Source: Fomitopsis serialis
Lineage: Eukaryota > Basidiomycota > Agaricomycetes > Polyporales > Fomitopsidaceae
Length of the DNA stretch: 59,405 nucleotides
Reading direction: 5' to 3'
Assembly: GCF_022376445.1 (NCBI RefSeq)
Contig: NW_025955199.1
Span: 1-59,405 of the forward strand
Under the pieces are notes generated by a model. It ran no database searches and was not told where the DNA came from. It worked only from the letters and a program-made list of their open reading frames with translations. A program made the translations under genes and the position numbers. This document shows, piece after piece, positions 21,169 through 33,900 of the stretch. Every line of letters starts with the position of its first letter. Within the stretch, counting starts at the first letter, position 1.

Positions 21169-23275
21169 TCAGAATTTCCTGGCTACAAAGCCGCGCCCTG
21201 CGTCCCAAAGTGCACGCTCGACCTCTGCCATCCCTGCAAGCACCTTCTCCTCTTCGAGTCTCTGCCCAACAACTTGAACGGCGACGGGCAGTCTGTGCAT
21301 AGCGCTTGCGTCGTAGAGCGAGTACACGCCGCGTGCGATATCGTTCATGTTCTGATACTCATTGCCCTGTTTGAAGTTTGCAGGTAATCGGTCCAGAGTT
21401 TGGTCGACGTACGTAACCGGAACGACCCCGGCGCAGTAGTCAAGCTGCGTTCCGGGGTATTAGTGGACTATGAGTAACGCCTGGATTCTGGAATGGCCAC
21501 TTACAATGTTGAACAAGAAACAGTAACTCGCAGACACCAGCGTTGCCGTACCGGTGCCGCCTCTTGGCACAGGGGGGATGGCGTGTGGGACTATCAAAAC
21601 GAAGTCGACACCCTGATCTTGCCATGCTTCGTGCCAGGCTGCCTTGAATGCCTCCCGCGCGACCACCTGCTCGCGCTCCTCCGCGATGGTCCTCGGGTGG
21701 AAGCTTTCGAGGAGGGACGCCCAGGCGTCGTTCCGACCCTCCGGACGCGAAAGGAGGCGGTACATGGATGCGAGGAATCTCTTGACCCAGAGCGGAAGGG
21801 AGAGCAGCATCTGCACGGTGCGTTGCGCACCGTTCATCGTCTCCCCGGAGCGGCGTGAAGCATGCAGCGCAACACCTGTCCTAACGTAAATCGCAGCTCT
21901 TGCCCCGAAGACCGACCTGCCGATTACTCACCCCCATCGCCGAAGAGAAGTTGGTAACCGGCTATGAGACCTTCCAGCGTGGGCGGAGGAGAGCTAGGCG
22001 GACTGGTACGTCACTGCCGAATGCGGGAGTACAGATGAACCACGTACAAGTCAACGACCTCATGCCCTACTCGCTTGAGTGAATCTACAGTCTCCTGTAG
22101 CGCGCGCCGGCACGCAGGCGAGGGAGGGATAATGCCTGAACAAGACGAACCTGATGAGGGTAAAGTCGGTGTCAATCAGGAACGCAACGCCCACCATCGG
22201 ACCAGATCACGCCCCATTTCGGCTTTCGACCACTGAGTATGAAATCGACCGGGCGCCATGGGAGGGGGACACACTGTGCGTCGTGAGATACGCGGAAGAG
22301 AAAAGACAAACTTGTCAGCGAGTTCGCTCCGACTACTAACACCGGTCGCGGGGTGCATGTGACGAGGCAAGAAACGCACGTACAGTGTGATCGTACAGCC
22401 ACGGCTGCATCTCCACTACTCGCTTCCAGAACTCGCGCAAATCGTCGAGCGTCCGGGCGACGGGCGATGTCACTGTTGGAGAAGCTTCTTGGCCCGACAT
22501 GCATGGTACGCACCCGTCAGCCGGGAAACGCCCAACAGAGCTCTTCATGGAGTAAACACCACAGTAGGCCGCAGGGAACCGTGTGCTCCCGCCGACGTCT
22601 GTCCCGACCTCGATAATGGAGCCTTGGTACGCCACGAGAGCAGCTCCGCCGCCCGTCGACCCGCCTGGGGAGAACGCGGGGTTGTAGGGATTGAGTGTGG
22701 CGCCGAAGACGTCGGACTCGGTCTCAAAGGAGAGCAGTCCGGTGGGTACGGTCGTCTTCACGTGGAGCAGTGCACCAGCATCATGTAGGAGCCTCACCAA
22801 AGGTGCAGACGTCTCTACAGGTCTGCCGGTTCTGGAGGAAAACCCAAGCGTTGTGTCGTGGCCCGCAACATTGATACAATCCTTGATGCTGATGACAACT
22901 CCGGACAGTGGTTTCTGCAGGAGTATGTCGCGGTCTGCCTCGTCGATCATGACGTCAGCAAGGCAGTTTGTCGCGTCCTGCGCGAGGAGAGCGCGTTTTC
23001 CGTACGCGTGCAAGACCGCCTCAGGGGAGATGGTATACGCATTGCATTCAGAGACGACTTGCGAAAGCGAGAGCGAGAGTATCTTTTGGTCACCGTCTGT
23101 GAGTGGTTCCGAGTAGATCGGAGGAAGCGTGCTGCGCTTGTGCAGAAGTTCCTGCTGCTTCCGTGCGCTATTAGTATGTGCACATCCACCGCATTGGTCA
23201 TTCAGCACAGGTCATATTCGTCTACGGACGCAGAAGCGCTCACCAGTCTGCGTGATGGCGCCGGGACGCGAACAT
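21169..23275 (-). CDS. Amidase (acetamidase / fatty-acid-amide-hydrolase type)
   Basis: Seven exons (23244-23275, 22384-23167, 22195-22273, 22048-22150, 21928-21993, 21505-21880, 21169-21444) splice to 571 residues, the usual length of fungal amidase-signature enzymes. The catalytic elements are visible: Lys in SGVVISIKDCINVAG, the cis-serine in SPGGSTGGGAALVA, and the nucleophile in GTDVGGSTRFPAAYCG. The usual second Ser of GGSSGG is Thr here, but the three catalytic residues remain. The C-terminus LPVAVQVVGQRLEEEKVLAG is a strong family match. It should hydrolyse a carboxylic amide to acid and ammonia in the cytoplasm; the substrate is not predictable. The exon-5 donor is GTAATC rather than the adjacent GTGAGT, because only the former keeps frame. 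The tiny first exon is the least certain. Confidence 0.88.
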
Positions 23276-25108
23276 TGTGGTGGACAGGAAAGGGCTACGG
23301 CGATTCTGGAGAAGAGCGGGTTTAATACTTCGTCACGCGTGGGCGGCCAAGCCGGTATCTTGTATGACATTCGTCATCGCTGCATGGCGGCTGCCAGTGT
23401 CTTGTAGGCGCTGCTGATGGGCCGAGTCGTATTGAACGGGACCACGACGTCCGCGGACCGCCACAGGATGAGGCGACGGCGGCAATAGCCGCTACGGAAA
23501 GTGCTAGCCGCTGCGAGCTAGCGAGTTGCCCAACAAGAGCCAACAGTGTTACGTACACTGGGATGGCTGACCATCGAGCGTCAGAAGATAGCGGCCACGC
23601 CGAGTCGCCCGGTACCGCAAGAAGAATAGCGCGAGAGAAGGTCAGCCAGTTGCCTGGAGCGGGTGCTTCTGGCAAGGGGCGTGTGGGCGTGTCAGCCACA
23701 GGCCGTGTTCACACAGCAAGCTCTGGCCTGAGCAAGGGTGCGGCCATGAGGTACAATCAACGCCAGCGAAAGATGGAGGGCAGTTGAGATAAAAGGGAAA
23801 GAATCACCATACCAGTGCCATCCAGCGCCTGCGTCTTCCGTCCGAGAATTTCGCACTCTGTTCAATGGAACTCAGACGACCCTGCTCCGAGATCCCGTCA
23901 AGAGGGGACAGGGCCGCCGGACGGGCTGTATACCGGGTGTGCTACCGACCGAGGCGATTCCTAACTGCACGACTAACGTGAATCAGCCCGTTCTATTTCT
24001 CAGAAGCTGTGCGTAACGCACGGAATATCCTGGCTTCGAACCGTTCCCGGCTGCCGAGTTGTGGGAGCAGATTTGCAGCGATGCTCAGCCACTGACGGCG
24101 AGGCCTTGGAAACCGCCACGGTCCAAACCCGGAGGAAGCCATTTATGCCGTTCGATGCGAACGAGGATCACGACTCCGAGGTTGAGTCCGGAGCCCTCTG
24201 ATACCACCATTTGCTTGAATATGGGACGAACATGGCGAATGGGCTGCCGGTGGTCAGGGCGTTCGAATTGCGTTCGAGTATAAGGAATGACAGGACAGTC
24301 GCATCTAATCCGTCGGATCAGCTTCGGGTAATAGACGTTAGGTCAGAGATCCGGCATGTAATCCGGTAGTACAGGTTTGGACTGGCTTCGGAGACTGAGT
24401 GGCCGATTGGGCCCGTTAGGCTGCCCTATTCTTCAAATTGCTCAGCTGCATGTCCATACAATACAAACGCAAAAGGAAGCTTACATTCTCGGGCTCACAT
24501 CGCACGGCTACTAGGCAAGGTTTGGTGGCCGGTGTTGACCAGAATGCTCGCTAGTTCTGTCTGGACTTAGTGCAGACGCAGAGTGCCTATGTTAAGAGCG
24601 GTGAGCGCGTGAGCACGCAGAGCAACTCACATAGGCATTAAAAGTACGGAGGGAGACTGTATGACAGAGATAGTAGCCTGACACGCCCGGAATGCGCGTG
24701 AGCGCATATCTCAACCCTGGCGCACTATCGGGCATTGGTCTGAAGTGGGCCGCGAGTTACGAGTGATTCTGGTTCAAATGAGCGGGAGCTAAGACGAGAT
24801 TAGAACGTAGGACTCACTCTAGAACGATTCAATTCAAGTAGGAAGAGCGCTGTCAGCTGCGTCCGTCCGGATGTAATCAGGCAATCGCTCAGCGCTCAGC
24901 GCTCAGGCCTCAGATCCCGGGTTTGGTGAGCGAGAACCAAGGCCTTGATCTGGCGGCCAAACGCATCGACAGCCTGGGCTTCTTCGTTCCAGTAATAGCA
25001 TCAGGATACAGCATGGACTCTACGATAGCAACGAGACGTTATCCTGGGTACAAATACACTTGCGATCAGAACAAAGCAGCGGGAAACTTCCAGCGAATAT
25101 GATACAAG
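23276..25108. other. 1.8-kb stretch with no supported gene
   Basis: Only short, unsupported frames. A small GCTCAGC direct repeat (three units) lies near 24890-24910. No RNA gene or terminal repeats seen. Confidence 0.45.
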
Positions 25109-26089
25109 TTACATCATCTCGACGTCGACATCCTGAGCAGAATCTGCGGCCTCTGCTTGCTCGCTGCCCTGATTTGGTGCAGCTGCAGTCATGTCCTCTT
25201 CTGGAAAAGGATAATCGTCAAGATCACTGTAGGTGAAGAGGTCGTCCGGATTGAGGTCTTCGAGATGCAGATCGTACTCCTCCGCGTATGCTGCGAGCTC
25301 TTCATCCTCCAGGTCGTACGGGTTAGAGGAATCTTGCGGGTCTACGGCAGAAATTAAGAATCAGCATTAATCAAGCTCGCGGAGCCCCTGAATGCAGCTA
25401 ACCATCAACCTCGTACTCCCATTCAGCCGTTTCTTCCAGGACAGGATCAAAAGACGAGCCAACGTCACGCTGGTACGAGACGCGGTACGCATGCTGCTCT
25501 TTCCGCTTCCCGCTCGCGACCAGCCTGCGGAATAACTGCACGCCAATCGTGCATCAGTTCCCATCCACATAACAGCCGACTCATGCACATCCTCACGCAC
25601 TTCATCGTTGATCATCTCCTCCTCTCCCTCATCGTCCATCATATCATCTTCGTCGCTCGCTTCGCTCATAGCGTTCCGTCTCCCCTTGATCTTCCGCTCA
25701 CGATCTCGTTGCGCCCGCTCCACGCACCGCGCCTTGAACCGCTCCCGCAGGAATGCTTTCCGCGGGGCCTCCTCCGTCGGAACGGCCGAGGTGGAGGTGG
25801 ACGCCTGAACGGTCATTGGCTGGAAGAGGTCCCCGCCGAGCTTGACGTGCCGCCGCTGCGAGTGTCTTCGTGAAGCTGACGGAGAGCTGACGGAGTGGTG
25901 CTCAGTGGACTTGTACTGCGACCGTCGCCGCGCATATGAAGGTACCCCGGGCGAGGAGGCTGGCGAGGACCCGTCCGAGGACGCGAGCGGTGATGAATTG
26001 AGTGGCTGGTGGCCCAGCGCGCCGTACTGGCGCACCCGCGTCGGCCTCGATGGCGTCGACGGTGGTGAGGACATGAACAGTGCTTGCAT
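25109..26089 (-). CDS. Conserved fungal protein of unknown function
   Basis: Three exons (25589-26089, 25403-25535, 25109-25341) give 288 residues. The first 90 residues are Ser/Pro/Arg-rich and disordered. A basic helix follows (KAFLRERFKARCVERAQRD), then an acidic stretch. The conserved block spans exons 2-3: LFRRLVASGKRKEQHAYRVS, DVGSSFDPVLEETAEWEYEV, NPYDLEDEELAAYAEEYDLH. The tail is acidic. I recall similar proteins in other Agaricomycetes but know no function. The basic-plus-acidic pattern suggests a nuclear protein-interaction role, which is a guess. Start could be the first Met or Met6. Confidence 0.72.
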
Positions 26090-28099
26090 GGGTTTGAGTA
26101 GATAGGCAAGTGGGTCAAATCAAAGGTGGCATTCAGGAAGAAAGACGCGGATCCGGGCGCGGTCGCGTAAGGGGAGCGTGACGAGACGCGTTCCCACACA
26201 CCGCGTTATTTGCCTCTGTGTACGCGACGAGTCACTGTGTCCTAATAAGGTAATGATACCCGCTCCACCTGCGTCTCGCTGTTAGTCAGGATTCGTACTT
26301 CAGCATAATGCTTGGATAGAATGGAAACTGGGTGTGATATACCAGCGGCGAAGTTTGTCGGGATCCGCTGGGATCGAGTCGCTCAAAAAATCAGAAGGTT
26401 CATCTTTAGCTCGCTCAGATCAGACAAGGATATCCTGAGGCACGAAGGTTGAAGGAGCTGTCTACGCAGTGTTTGAAACGTACATGATCTGACATCTGGC
26501 TGGAGGGACTAACTCGCTCATGTTGCGGCCTGCAGTCGCTTGAGCCCCTCGGCGTAATCTATGGGACGTACATGATGCCGTCAACTATTCTACTCTGTCC
26601 GTTCAGCTTGAATATGTGACGTCGGCCCGGTATTGGCCTCCACGTAGACATGATTGCTTGGCTATCATAGAACTTGCCCTGCCTGTCTGCAACAATGCGG
26701 GGCGTCAACGAGGACATGTTCGATTGCCACGTATGTCTGAGCAAGTAGCGATAGTGGAGTCAAATCCTTTTTACATTTGCTGTAGCTCTCAACTCAAAAC
26801 ACCTACAATGGCATCGAGGACCAGTCAGAATCTCTAGAAGACACCGCGATGTGCGCTGCTAGCAGTTGAATTCAGTAAGCTTGACGAGCCTTCGGAGATG
26901 CAACCTCATTCGCTCATGTCCCCTCGTGGCTTCATTCAAATACGCATTCGGACGGTGACAATCTACACACTGACGGTGGATCAGCGCAAGCATCGACTTG
27001 TCGCATGTGCCACTCACATACTCATGGGTTGCATTTAGGCATACGAGGGCATGCTTCTTAGAAGTATTGCCTCTCCTTTCAAGACGAGCCGACCTCCTTC
27101 GGTACAGCTGAATAGGTTTGCATTGAGTTCGCATGCTATAAGTGTCGACCATTCCAACGTCATGCGTCAGACCTGACACTGATACCCGGCCCAGAGTTGT
27201 TCCATTCCCTCAAACGAAGTCACGCCGCACTCGCAAACACCGCTCCGAGACACCGAGACACCGAAACAGCATGTCTTCGCGCATGGACTTCTGCATGAAT
27301 GCCGTAGTTGCGACGTTTTCGTGACCGGGCAAGGAATGGCGTCGGTGTGTGTGGATCCTCGAGAGGCGAGCTGTGGCGGTCGGACGCGATGTCACTGAGA
27401 TGCGTGGGGCACAGGTGACTGCAGAGCCCGTGTGTCCGAAGACGCCGGTTTCCCGAAAACGGGCATTGTATGGTGACCTCAAGGTGACCTTGTCAATTGC
27501 ACAGGAAGCGCCGCTGACATTGTTCGTCTCTGGTTGGCCACGGCTGTACTCACCTGTGTGTGTCGGGGGTGTCTGAGAAGTCGTATGGCTGACTGCCAGC
27601 GCAAGGAGACGATAAAGACACACCTTTCGGTTTCCATATATTCGCACGTCTTCATAATCGACGTATGCAGAGACGGCATTACCATCCAAGAAGGCGTCTC
27701 TGCCTGGCAGCCTCACTCCGACACATTGTGCCACAGCATGCACGACGTAAGTATGAAGACCAGCCGAATACCGAGCGCATGGTCGCAAAAAGCGGCGCTC
27801 CGCCGGTCAAACAGTGCCATTCCCAACGACATTCCTTCTGTGGCGCGCGATAGAGTTGAGTTCACAATTTACCGGAGGATGGAAGCACCGAGAAAAGCGA
27901 GTTGGCTGTCGATCAAACACGCAGGCGCCATGCCATCCTGACGTGCCAGATATAGTCCATACAGTCTTCCGTCTAGGACACGACCTATGATACATGCAAA
28001 TACATAAGCTCACTAATGCGCACAGCAGTACATACGGTATGGCCTCATGCAAACACGGAACGATGCGACGAAGGGAGAAACGCCGAGCGCGGGTGGCCA
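26090..28099. other. 2-kb stretch with no supported gene
   Basis: The longest frames (192 aa on the minus strand at 27210-27788 and 135 aa on the plus strand at 27534-27941) overlap each other and have no recognisable domain. I do not call them genes. No repeat or RNA seen. Confidence 0.4.
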
Positions 28100-28616
28100 T
28101 CACTTCTTGCCAGCCTCTATGGCGTCACCGTTCTTACATGCGACAATCTTGATCTTGGGCGCGGACACCAGCTCGTTCTGCTCCATCTTGAACGTCGGGT
28201 TCTTCACGATGAACGTCCATACATCGTCGCAGAGGCGGTATGTGTGGAGGTGGCCCTGCGTGCACCGACGCCATAAGCCACACAGTACGGAGAGGCAATT
28301 GGAAGCAACGAACCTTCAGAGTAGTCTTGTTCTTGACCGATTTGACCATGGTATCCGCGAGAGACTTATCGAACTGAAGACCGCGTACTTGTCAGTCATG
28401 GGCATGGTATGAGTGGGTACGCCACAGGACCTGCTGCAAGACCTTCATCGCCAACTGTGGTGTGATGGCGCCGCTCGTAATCAGCTCATCGAGGGAGTCC
28501 GTCAATGCCATTCCGATCCTGGATACAGAAGTTGCACTGTCAGCCCCAGAACCTGCAGACAGAGCTGGTGGTACATACGAAGACCCGCGGTAAAACTCGT
28601 AATATGCTGAAGCCAT
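28100..28616 (-). CDS. TOA2: TFIIA small (gamma) subunit
   Basis: Four exons (28579-28616, 28431-28518, 28314-28373, 28100-28255) give 113 residues, the normal size. Diagnostic segments are [60 protein letters not shown] and [20 protein letters not shown]. It pairs with the TFIIA alpha/beta subunit and stabilises TBP on the TATA element for RNA polymerase II initiation in the nucleus. The second intron uses the weak donor GTCCTG. No other donor restores the invariant [10 protein letters not shown] junction, so the site is probably real. A single-copy housekeeping gene. Confidence 0.95.
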
Positions 28617-29021
28617 GTTTCAGGTATGAGGTTCTTGAGAGTGTATGAAGCTCAAGGGGTCTATCCGCTAGCAAGCTGTGCGCAAAGGAGTGGAAGAGGT
28701 CCGAAGAGAGGAACACTGGTGAAGGTGTCCGACAAGGCTTTGCTCTCGACCGGCCGTGGTGGCGGCGCGAGTCGCTGACTGACCGGTGTCACATACTTAG
28801 TGACGAGCTCTTACCTCATCCGGCGTGACATTCTTAGCCACAACTGTGACGCATTAAGTAAGCATTGTTTAGCAATTATGTTATTTGTTTTAAGCTCCTG
28901 ACCCTCCGTACTCTAAGTACATGTGGAACCTTGAGCATCGCGCACCTTACTCCATCGCGTTGCAATCATATATGTAGCACAGCGGGCACATCAGGTTGTG
29001 AGACGTGCTAATCTGTGCTGA
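28617..29021. other. Intergenic upstream of TFIIA gamma
   Basis: Likely contains the promoter of the minus-strand TFIIA gene. No other gene seen. Confidence 0.5.
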
Positions 29022-29684
29022 CACTAGGGGAGCTCAGACTGAACGGGCAAGGGTACGGGTACGGGCAAGGGCACGTCACGGGACGGTCCGGCCGCACGGC
29101 GACTGTAGGGTTAGCCACAATTAGCGTAGATGCTGCCACCGTTAACCCTAGCCTAGTTCTTCCAGCTTCTACGCCACTGCTCTTTGTTACACACAGTATT
29201 TGGATAGTATAATCAGTATGGCTCACAAGGCTAACGCGCACCAAAGAGAAAAATCAATTTGATGACAATCAACATGGCTCGTAAATATGGTATGCACGAT
29301 GCACCTACTATAGCCTACTACAGCTGAACTCGAGTGCGGGAAAGTGCCAGCGCCTGCCGAAAGCGGAATATACTAATCGGGTAACATAACATTTCCGAAA
29401 GCGGAACTACGTACTTAGGTATATGTTTTCAAAGTATTAGAGGATGGCGGCGTCGCATTTGCGATGACGATCCAGCTGCCTCCTATCATGCTACCGAAAC
29501 GGATGTACGTGCTCTATATACCTTGTCGGGACCAAACTATTGTACAATTACTGCTGCACAAACCCTAACGTTACGTGGCAGCCCCTACTGCTAACCCTAC
29601 GGTTGCCGCGCGGCCGGACCGTCCCCGTGACCTACCCTTGCCCGTACCCGTACCCTTGCCCGTTCAGTCTGAGCTCCCCTACTG
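29022..29684. mobile_element. 663-bp non-autonomous element with 93-bp terminal inverted repeats
   Basis: The left arm, 29022-29114, starts CACTAGGGGAGCTCAGACTG. It is the reverse complement, at roughly 90% identity, of the right arm 29591-29684, which read inward starts CAGTAGGGGAGCTCAGACTG. Both arms carry GGGCAAGGGTACGGGTACGG and end at a GTAGGGTTAG motif. There is no coding capacity between them. The CACTA/CAGTA ends recall CACTA (EnSpm) elements, but the flanking triplets differ (TGA against TAA). If the ends are set two bases inside the TA, a TA duplication (mariner-type) is possible. A MITE-like non-autonomous transposon is the best description. Confidence 0.8.
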
Positions 29685-30050
29685 TAACTTACATAGCAGG
29701 AGCAAGTAGTTTGTTGACCTGATCCCGCGGCTTCGGTGGCTGGACAATTGCCTAATGTGGAATCATTAGCCAATTATGGTAACTCTGTCTACGCGCAATG
29801 AGCCTCCTGCGGGTCTCATGGTACCGAAGGGAGCAGATATTGTAACACATGTAATAGAAGTGTATTAGACTTAAAAGAAAGACTTTTAATCATAGAGAAT
29901 AAGGTGGAAAACCTCCTGGCACAGCGGTCCTGCCAAATGCGATGTTCATCCCGATTTGGCAAGGCCGCCTCGAGCACGTCCGCCGGGCGCCAATTGCAAC
30001 AAGTCGTGCGAAAGTAAGTATTTTTCCACGAAATCGTCACCCATATACCC

Positions 30051-30309
30051 CACTGGGGACAAACCGGCTTGTGCGGAACCCTAACATTGTTACCGCCGTA
30101 AAACCGTGCAGATTAAGCGGAATACCAAAAATGACTTATGGAAGGCAGCCTAACATCGAAAGGGGTGGCCTCTGATTGGCTGGCTTTCGATGTTAGGGAC
30201 GAGAAAATAGTTACTTATGTTCAATTATCTACCTAATTTACACGGTTTTACGACGGTAACTTACAACGTTACGACTCCGCACAAGCTTGAAGCCGGTCTG
30301 TCTCCAGTG
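30051..30309. repeat. 259-bp fold-back element
   Basis: Arms of about 75 bp at 30051-30115 and 30238-30309 are imperfect inverted repeats. Both share, reading inward, CACTGGNGACANACCGGCTT, then GTGCGGA and CGTAAAACCGTG. Between them is a second perfect 14-bp hairpin (CCTAACATCGAAAG at 30149-30162 and its complement at 30184-30197), so the whole segment is a nested palindrome. Ends read CACTGG, similar to the CACTA-type ends of the element 370 bp away. It has no coding capacity. Confidence 0.7.
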
Positions 30310-30935
30310 TCCTCCTCCACCTCTTCCTCCTCCTTGGAATATTTGTGCCATTATACCGCGCCACATGGCGTATTGGGATTGTAACTTACTTGGACCAAAC
30401 TTGGACGGTGGCCAGATCGTCGTGCCTGCCAAGTTCTACATACGTTCCCGGCCCCCGCACTGAGGCACAATAAACCGATCACTTCGAGCAAAGATATTGG
30501 CAAACACAATTGCCATTTAATGAGTCGGTCATCTGCGATGCAGTGCGAGGATCAGACTCATTGGTCAGAAAGTTCCGAGGAAATACTGCTCCCCGCGGAG
30601 TGTAGCGGTATACCTCCACGATGTGAGCAAAGTGTACTACTGAGGCTTTTTCTATTCAAATACTCACCATTAATTATAAGCACACGAAGGGCCGAGTCTG
30701 AGTCACCGAGGAGGTTGCTTATCCTCGGAGGGATTTTGGTCGGAGGACAGCGTGGCCTAAGCGGTTTACGAGCGCGAAACCCAGCTTATCACCATGGGCT
30801 CCTATGTAGACCGGCCTTGCACTTATCGTGCCGATAAGACCGAGGGATTTATAGCTGCTACGAAAGAGCGGCTCCATCAGCTTGATCGCGAGCATCCGGA
30901 CACTCAAGAATCAACAGTCGAGTCTATCCCTGACC
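30310..30935. other. Intergenic upstream of the first hydantoinase paralogue
   Basis: No independent gene recognised. A frame starting at 30790 (MGSYVDRPC) runs past the start codon of the next gene in a different frame and stops just after. It could be an upstream ORF in the leader. Confidence 0.4.
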
Positions 30936-33900
30936 ATGTTGCGTATTGGCGTCGACGTTGGAGGTGAGTGACATTTCGTATAGCGAATGTTCTCTTCCAT
31001 ATGTGTATTTCAACCGTGATGCAAGCTGACTGACGAATACGCAGGAACGAACACCGACGGTGTCCTCATCGATGTGACTCGTCTGCACGAGCCCACTCGC
31101 GGGGTACTCGCTCACTTCAAGGCGCCTACTACCCCGAACGTATCGGACGGTATTGAGAACGCCGTGCGCCAGGTCCTCACGATCGCGTCCGTTCCTCCCG
31201 AGAAGGTCTCCTGTGTGAGCATCGGGACCACTGCGTTCATCAACGCTGTACTCGAGGCGGATGCGAGGCGGCTTGCGAAAGTCGCCGTCGTCCGTATCTC
31301 CGGTCCGTATACGAGGCAGTGTCCCCCGTTCATCGACTTTCCGCCGCCATTGCGCGCTTTGACCGAGGGATATGTCGGTTACGTTGATGGCGGGTTGGAG
31401 AGTGAGTCTTATTGCTGCTGTGCCCCCGGTTTCTCATATTGATAAGACTAGTCGATGGACGCGAGATCAGACCACTCAAGGAGGAACAACTCATCGAACA
31501 GTGCAAGCTGATCAAAGAGAAGGGACTGAAGAACGTGAGTGTTCCAGCCAAATTGTTGCGAATCTGACGCTGAGGCCAACTTGCAGGTGGTGCTCTGCGG
31601 AGTCTACACTGCCTTGGACAGTGAGGGCAAACATGAGATCCAGGCGGCGAAGATCATGCAGCGCGAATTGGGTCCGACGGTGAACATAGTCTGCTCACGC
31701 GATGGTAGGTATTCTGTCTTCATGGCGCCCTCGCACCGCGACGCTGACTTTTCTCTCTTCCAGTTGGTCAAGTTGGCTTCTTCGAGCGAGAGAACGCTAC
31801 TATCCTGAACGCTTCTATTCTGACTTTCGCTCAACGCACGATCCGCGGCTTCCAAGCGGCCATGAAAGCGCTCAATCTCTCCTGCCCGCTCTTCCTCACG
31901 CAGAACGACGGTACGCTGACCACCGCGGTCTCCGCGGCGCGCCTCCCGATCCGCACCTTCGCCTCGGGGCCGACGAACTCCATGCGCGGCGCGGCGTTCC
32001 TCGCGGGCCTGGACGAGCCCCGCGCAGGCGCGCAGCGTAAGTCGACCATTGTCGCGGACATCGGAGGGACGACGACGGACGTCGGTGTCCTCCTGCCGTC
32101 TGGCTTCCCGCGCCAGGCGGCGTCGTTCATCGAGGTGGGCGGCGTGCGCACGAACTTCGCTATGGCGGATGTGCAGTCCATCGCCCTCGGCGGAGGCTCG
32201 CTCGTCAAGTCGTATGAGACACCGCAGGGCCTCCACGTTGCTGTCGGCCCGGAATCGGTCGGGCATTACCTCACTCGAGATGCAAAGGTGTTCGGCGGTG
32301 ACGTTCTGACGACCACGGACATCGTCGTTGCTAGTGGTCGTGCGGAAGTGGGGACGAAAGACGCGGTAGCTGGTATCAGCGCGGACATCGTTGAGAAGGC
32401 CGTGGCAAACATGAAGAAGCAGCTAGAGGGCATCATTGACAAGTATGTGGCAATATGGCGGAATGTCTTGTATGTATTGACGCGTTGCGTTACAGGATGA
32501 AGACCTCTCCTGAGGATGTGACTGTACTGCTCGTGGGCGGTGGCAGTATCATCGCCCCGGATCATCTCGTGGGGGTAGGTGAGATTCTACGTCCCCCGCA
32601 CTACAGCGTGGCAAATGCCGTTGGCGCGGCTATGGCGAAAGGTAGGCGACCTCCTTTATTTCTCCACTCCTTCGCTGAATGACACTCTGCAGTCGCTGGC
32701 GAGATCGACACGATCGAGCTTCTGCAGGGCAGAAGCATCCACGACGTCATAGACAACATCAAGGCTCAAGCTATCGACAAAGCGATTAAGGCTGGCGCCG
32801 ATCCTGGTAGGTTCTAACTTGCGTCGTCAACCAATTTATTCCAATGTTGTATCAGCCACCGTCAAGATCGTCGAAGTAACCAACCTGCCGGTGCAAGTAT
32901 GTGTTCCCGTCAACACGATGTACAAGGTTGCTGATAGTCTGCGTAGTATGTGACTAACCAAGCGACTCGTATTATCGTGAAGGCCGCCGGTGACCTGGCT
33001 CCTGAAGCAGTCGCGTCTGTCAGCGCAATTGACGACTCTCTGGAAGACCTTGGTGAAGACGACTACAAGGAAGGCGACAAGACAGCTTCTGGGGACGTCG
33101 CTGAGGCAGAAAGCATCGATATCGAGACATATAAGCCGACTATCAGAGCGGACAGATCGTGGGTCTTGTCTGAGCTCGATCTCGGTGAGGATTTTTATGG
33201 GCTGCGTTCGCATCGCTGTACTCACAAGCTGTGTAATGCAGAATGGATTGCGGAGGGATGCGGCGTAATGGGCACCGGCGGCGGAGGCTCGACCTACCCG
33301 CCCTTCCTCATGGCCCGCCAGAAGATGCGCGATGGCAAGCAGATCGTCGTAGGTCAATTTGTCTCTTCGCTGTGGCATCCATCAGACGGATTGGCAGGTC
33401 GTAGATCCTGAGGACATCCCGGAGGACGCGTGGTTCCTACGCTGCATGTTTATGGTGAGATCACATTCTGGTGCGCGTTGATAAACGACTTTCCTGACAA
33501 CTGTCGTAGGGATCACCTAGTGTCTCAGTGCGTATATCGTCTTTGCCACGTACATCTGTGATCGTTGCTCATGTTCATGCAGTCCGAGCGGCTGCAAGGC
33601 GGAACTGAGCTCCCGGCTGCAGTACGTGCCTTGACAACCTACATGGGCCTCAAACTAGACGACGACGTCTTCGGCGTGATCTCTGACGAAATTGGTGGTG
33701 GAAACGGGCTTGAACCGATGATCGTTGCAGCAACCATGGGCAAGACCGTATTAGATGCCGATCTCATGGGTCGGGCGTACCCTAACGTATGTTACCTTCG
33801 CAAGATGCACCTGCATGATGATGCTCACCATTTTGACGTTGCAGCTGTATCAGACGTGAGTTAGGCACATATCGTCTGCGTGATGACTGGCGACTGATTT

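Noticed and set aside
22336..23208. Separate shorter amidase gene starting at the Met of the large exon
   Set aside because: Downstream exons continue the amidase domain in frame to the canonical C-terminus, so it is one gene.
24700..24800. Possible tRNA with a GGTTCAAAT-like loop
   Set aside because: No acceptor or anticodon stem could be paired around it.
27210..27788. 192-residue minus-strand frame
   Set aside because: No domain, overlaps another unsupported frame on the other strand, no conserved splice pattern.
29022..29684. Interstitial telomere tract
   Set aside because: TTAGGG-like words occur only singly at the arm borders, not as tandem arrays; the inverted-repeat element explains them.
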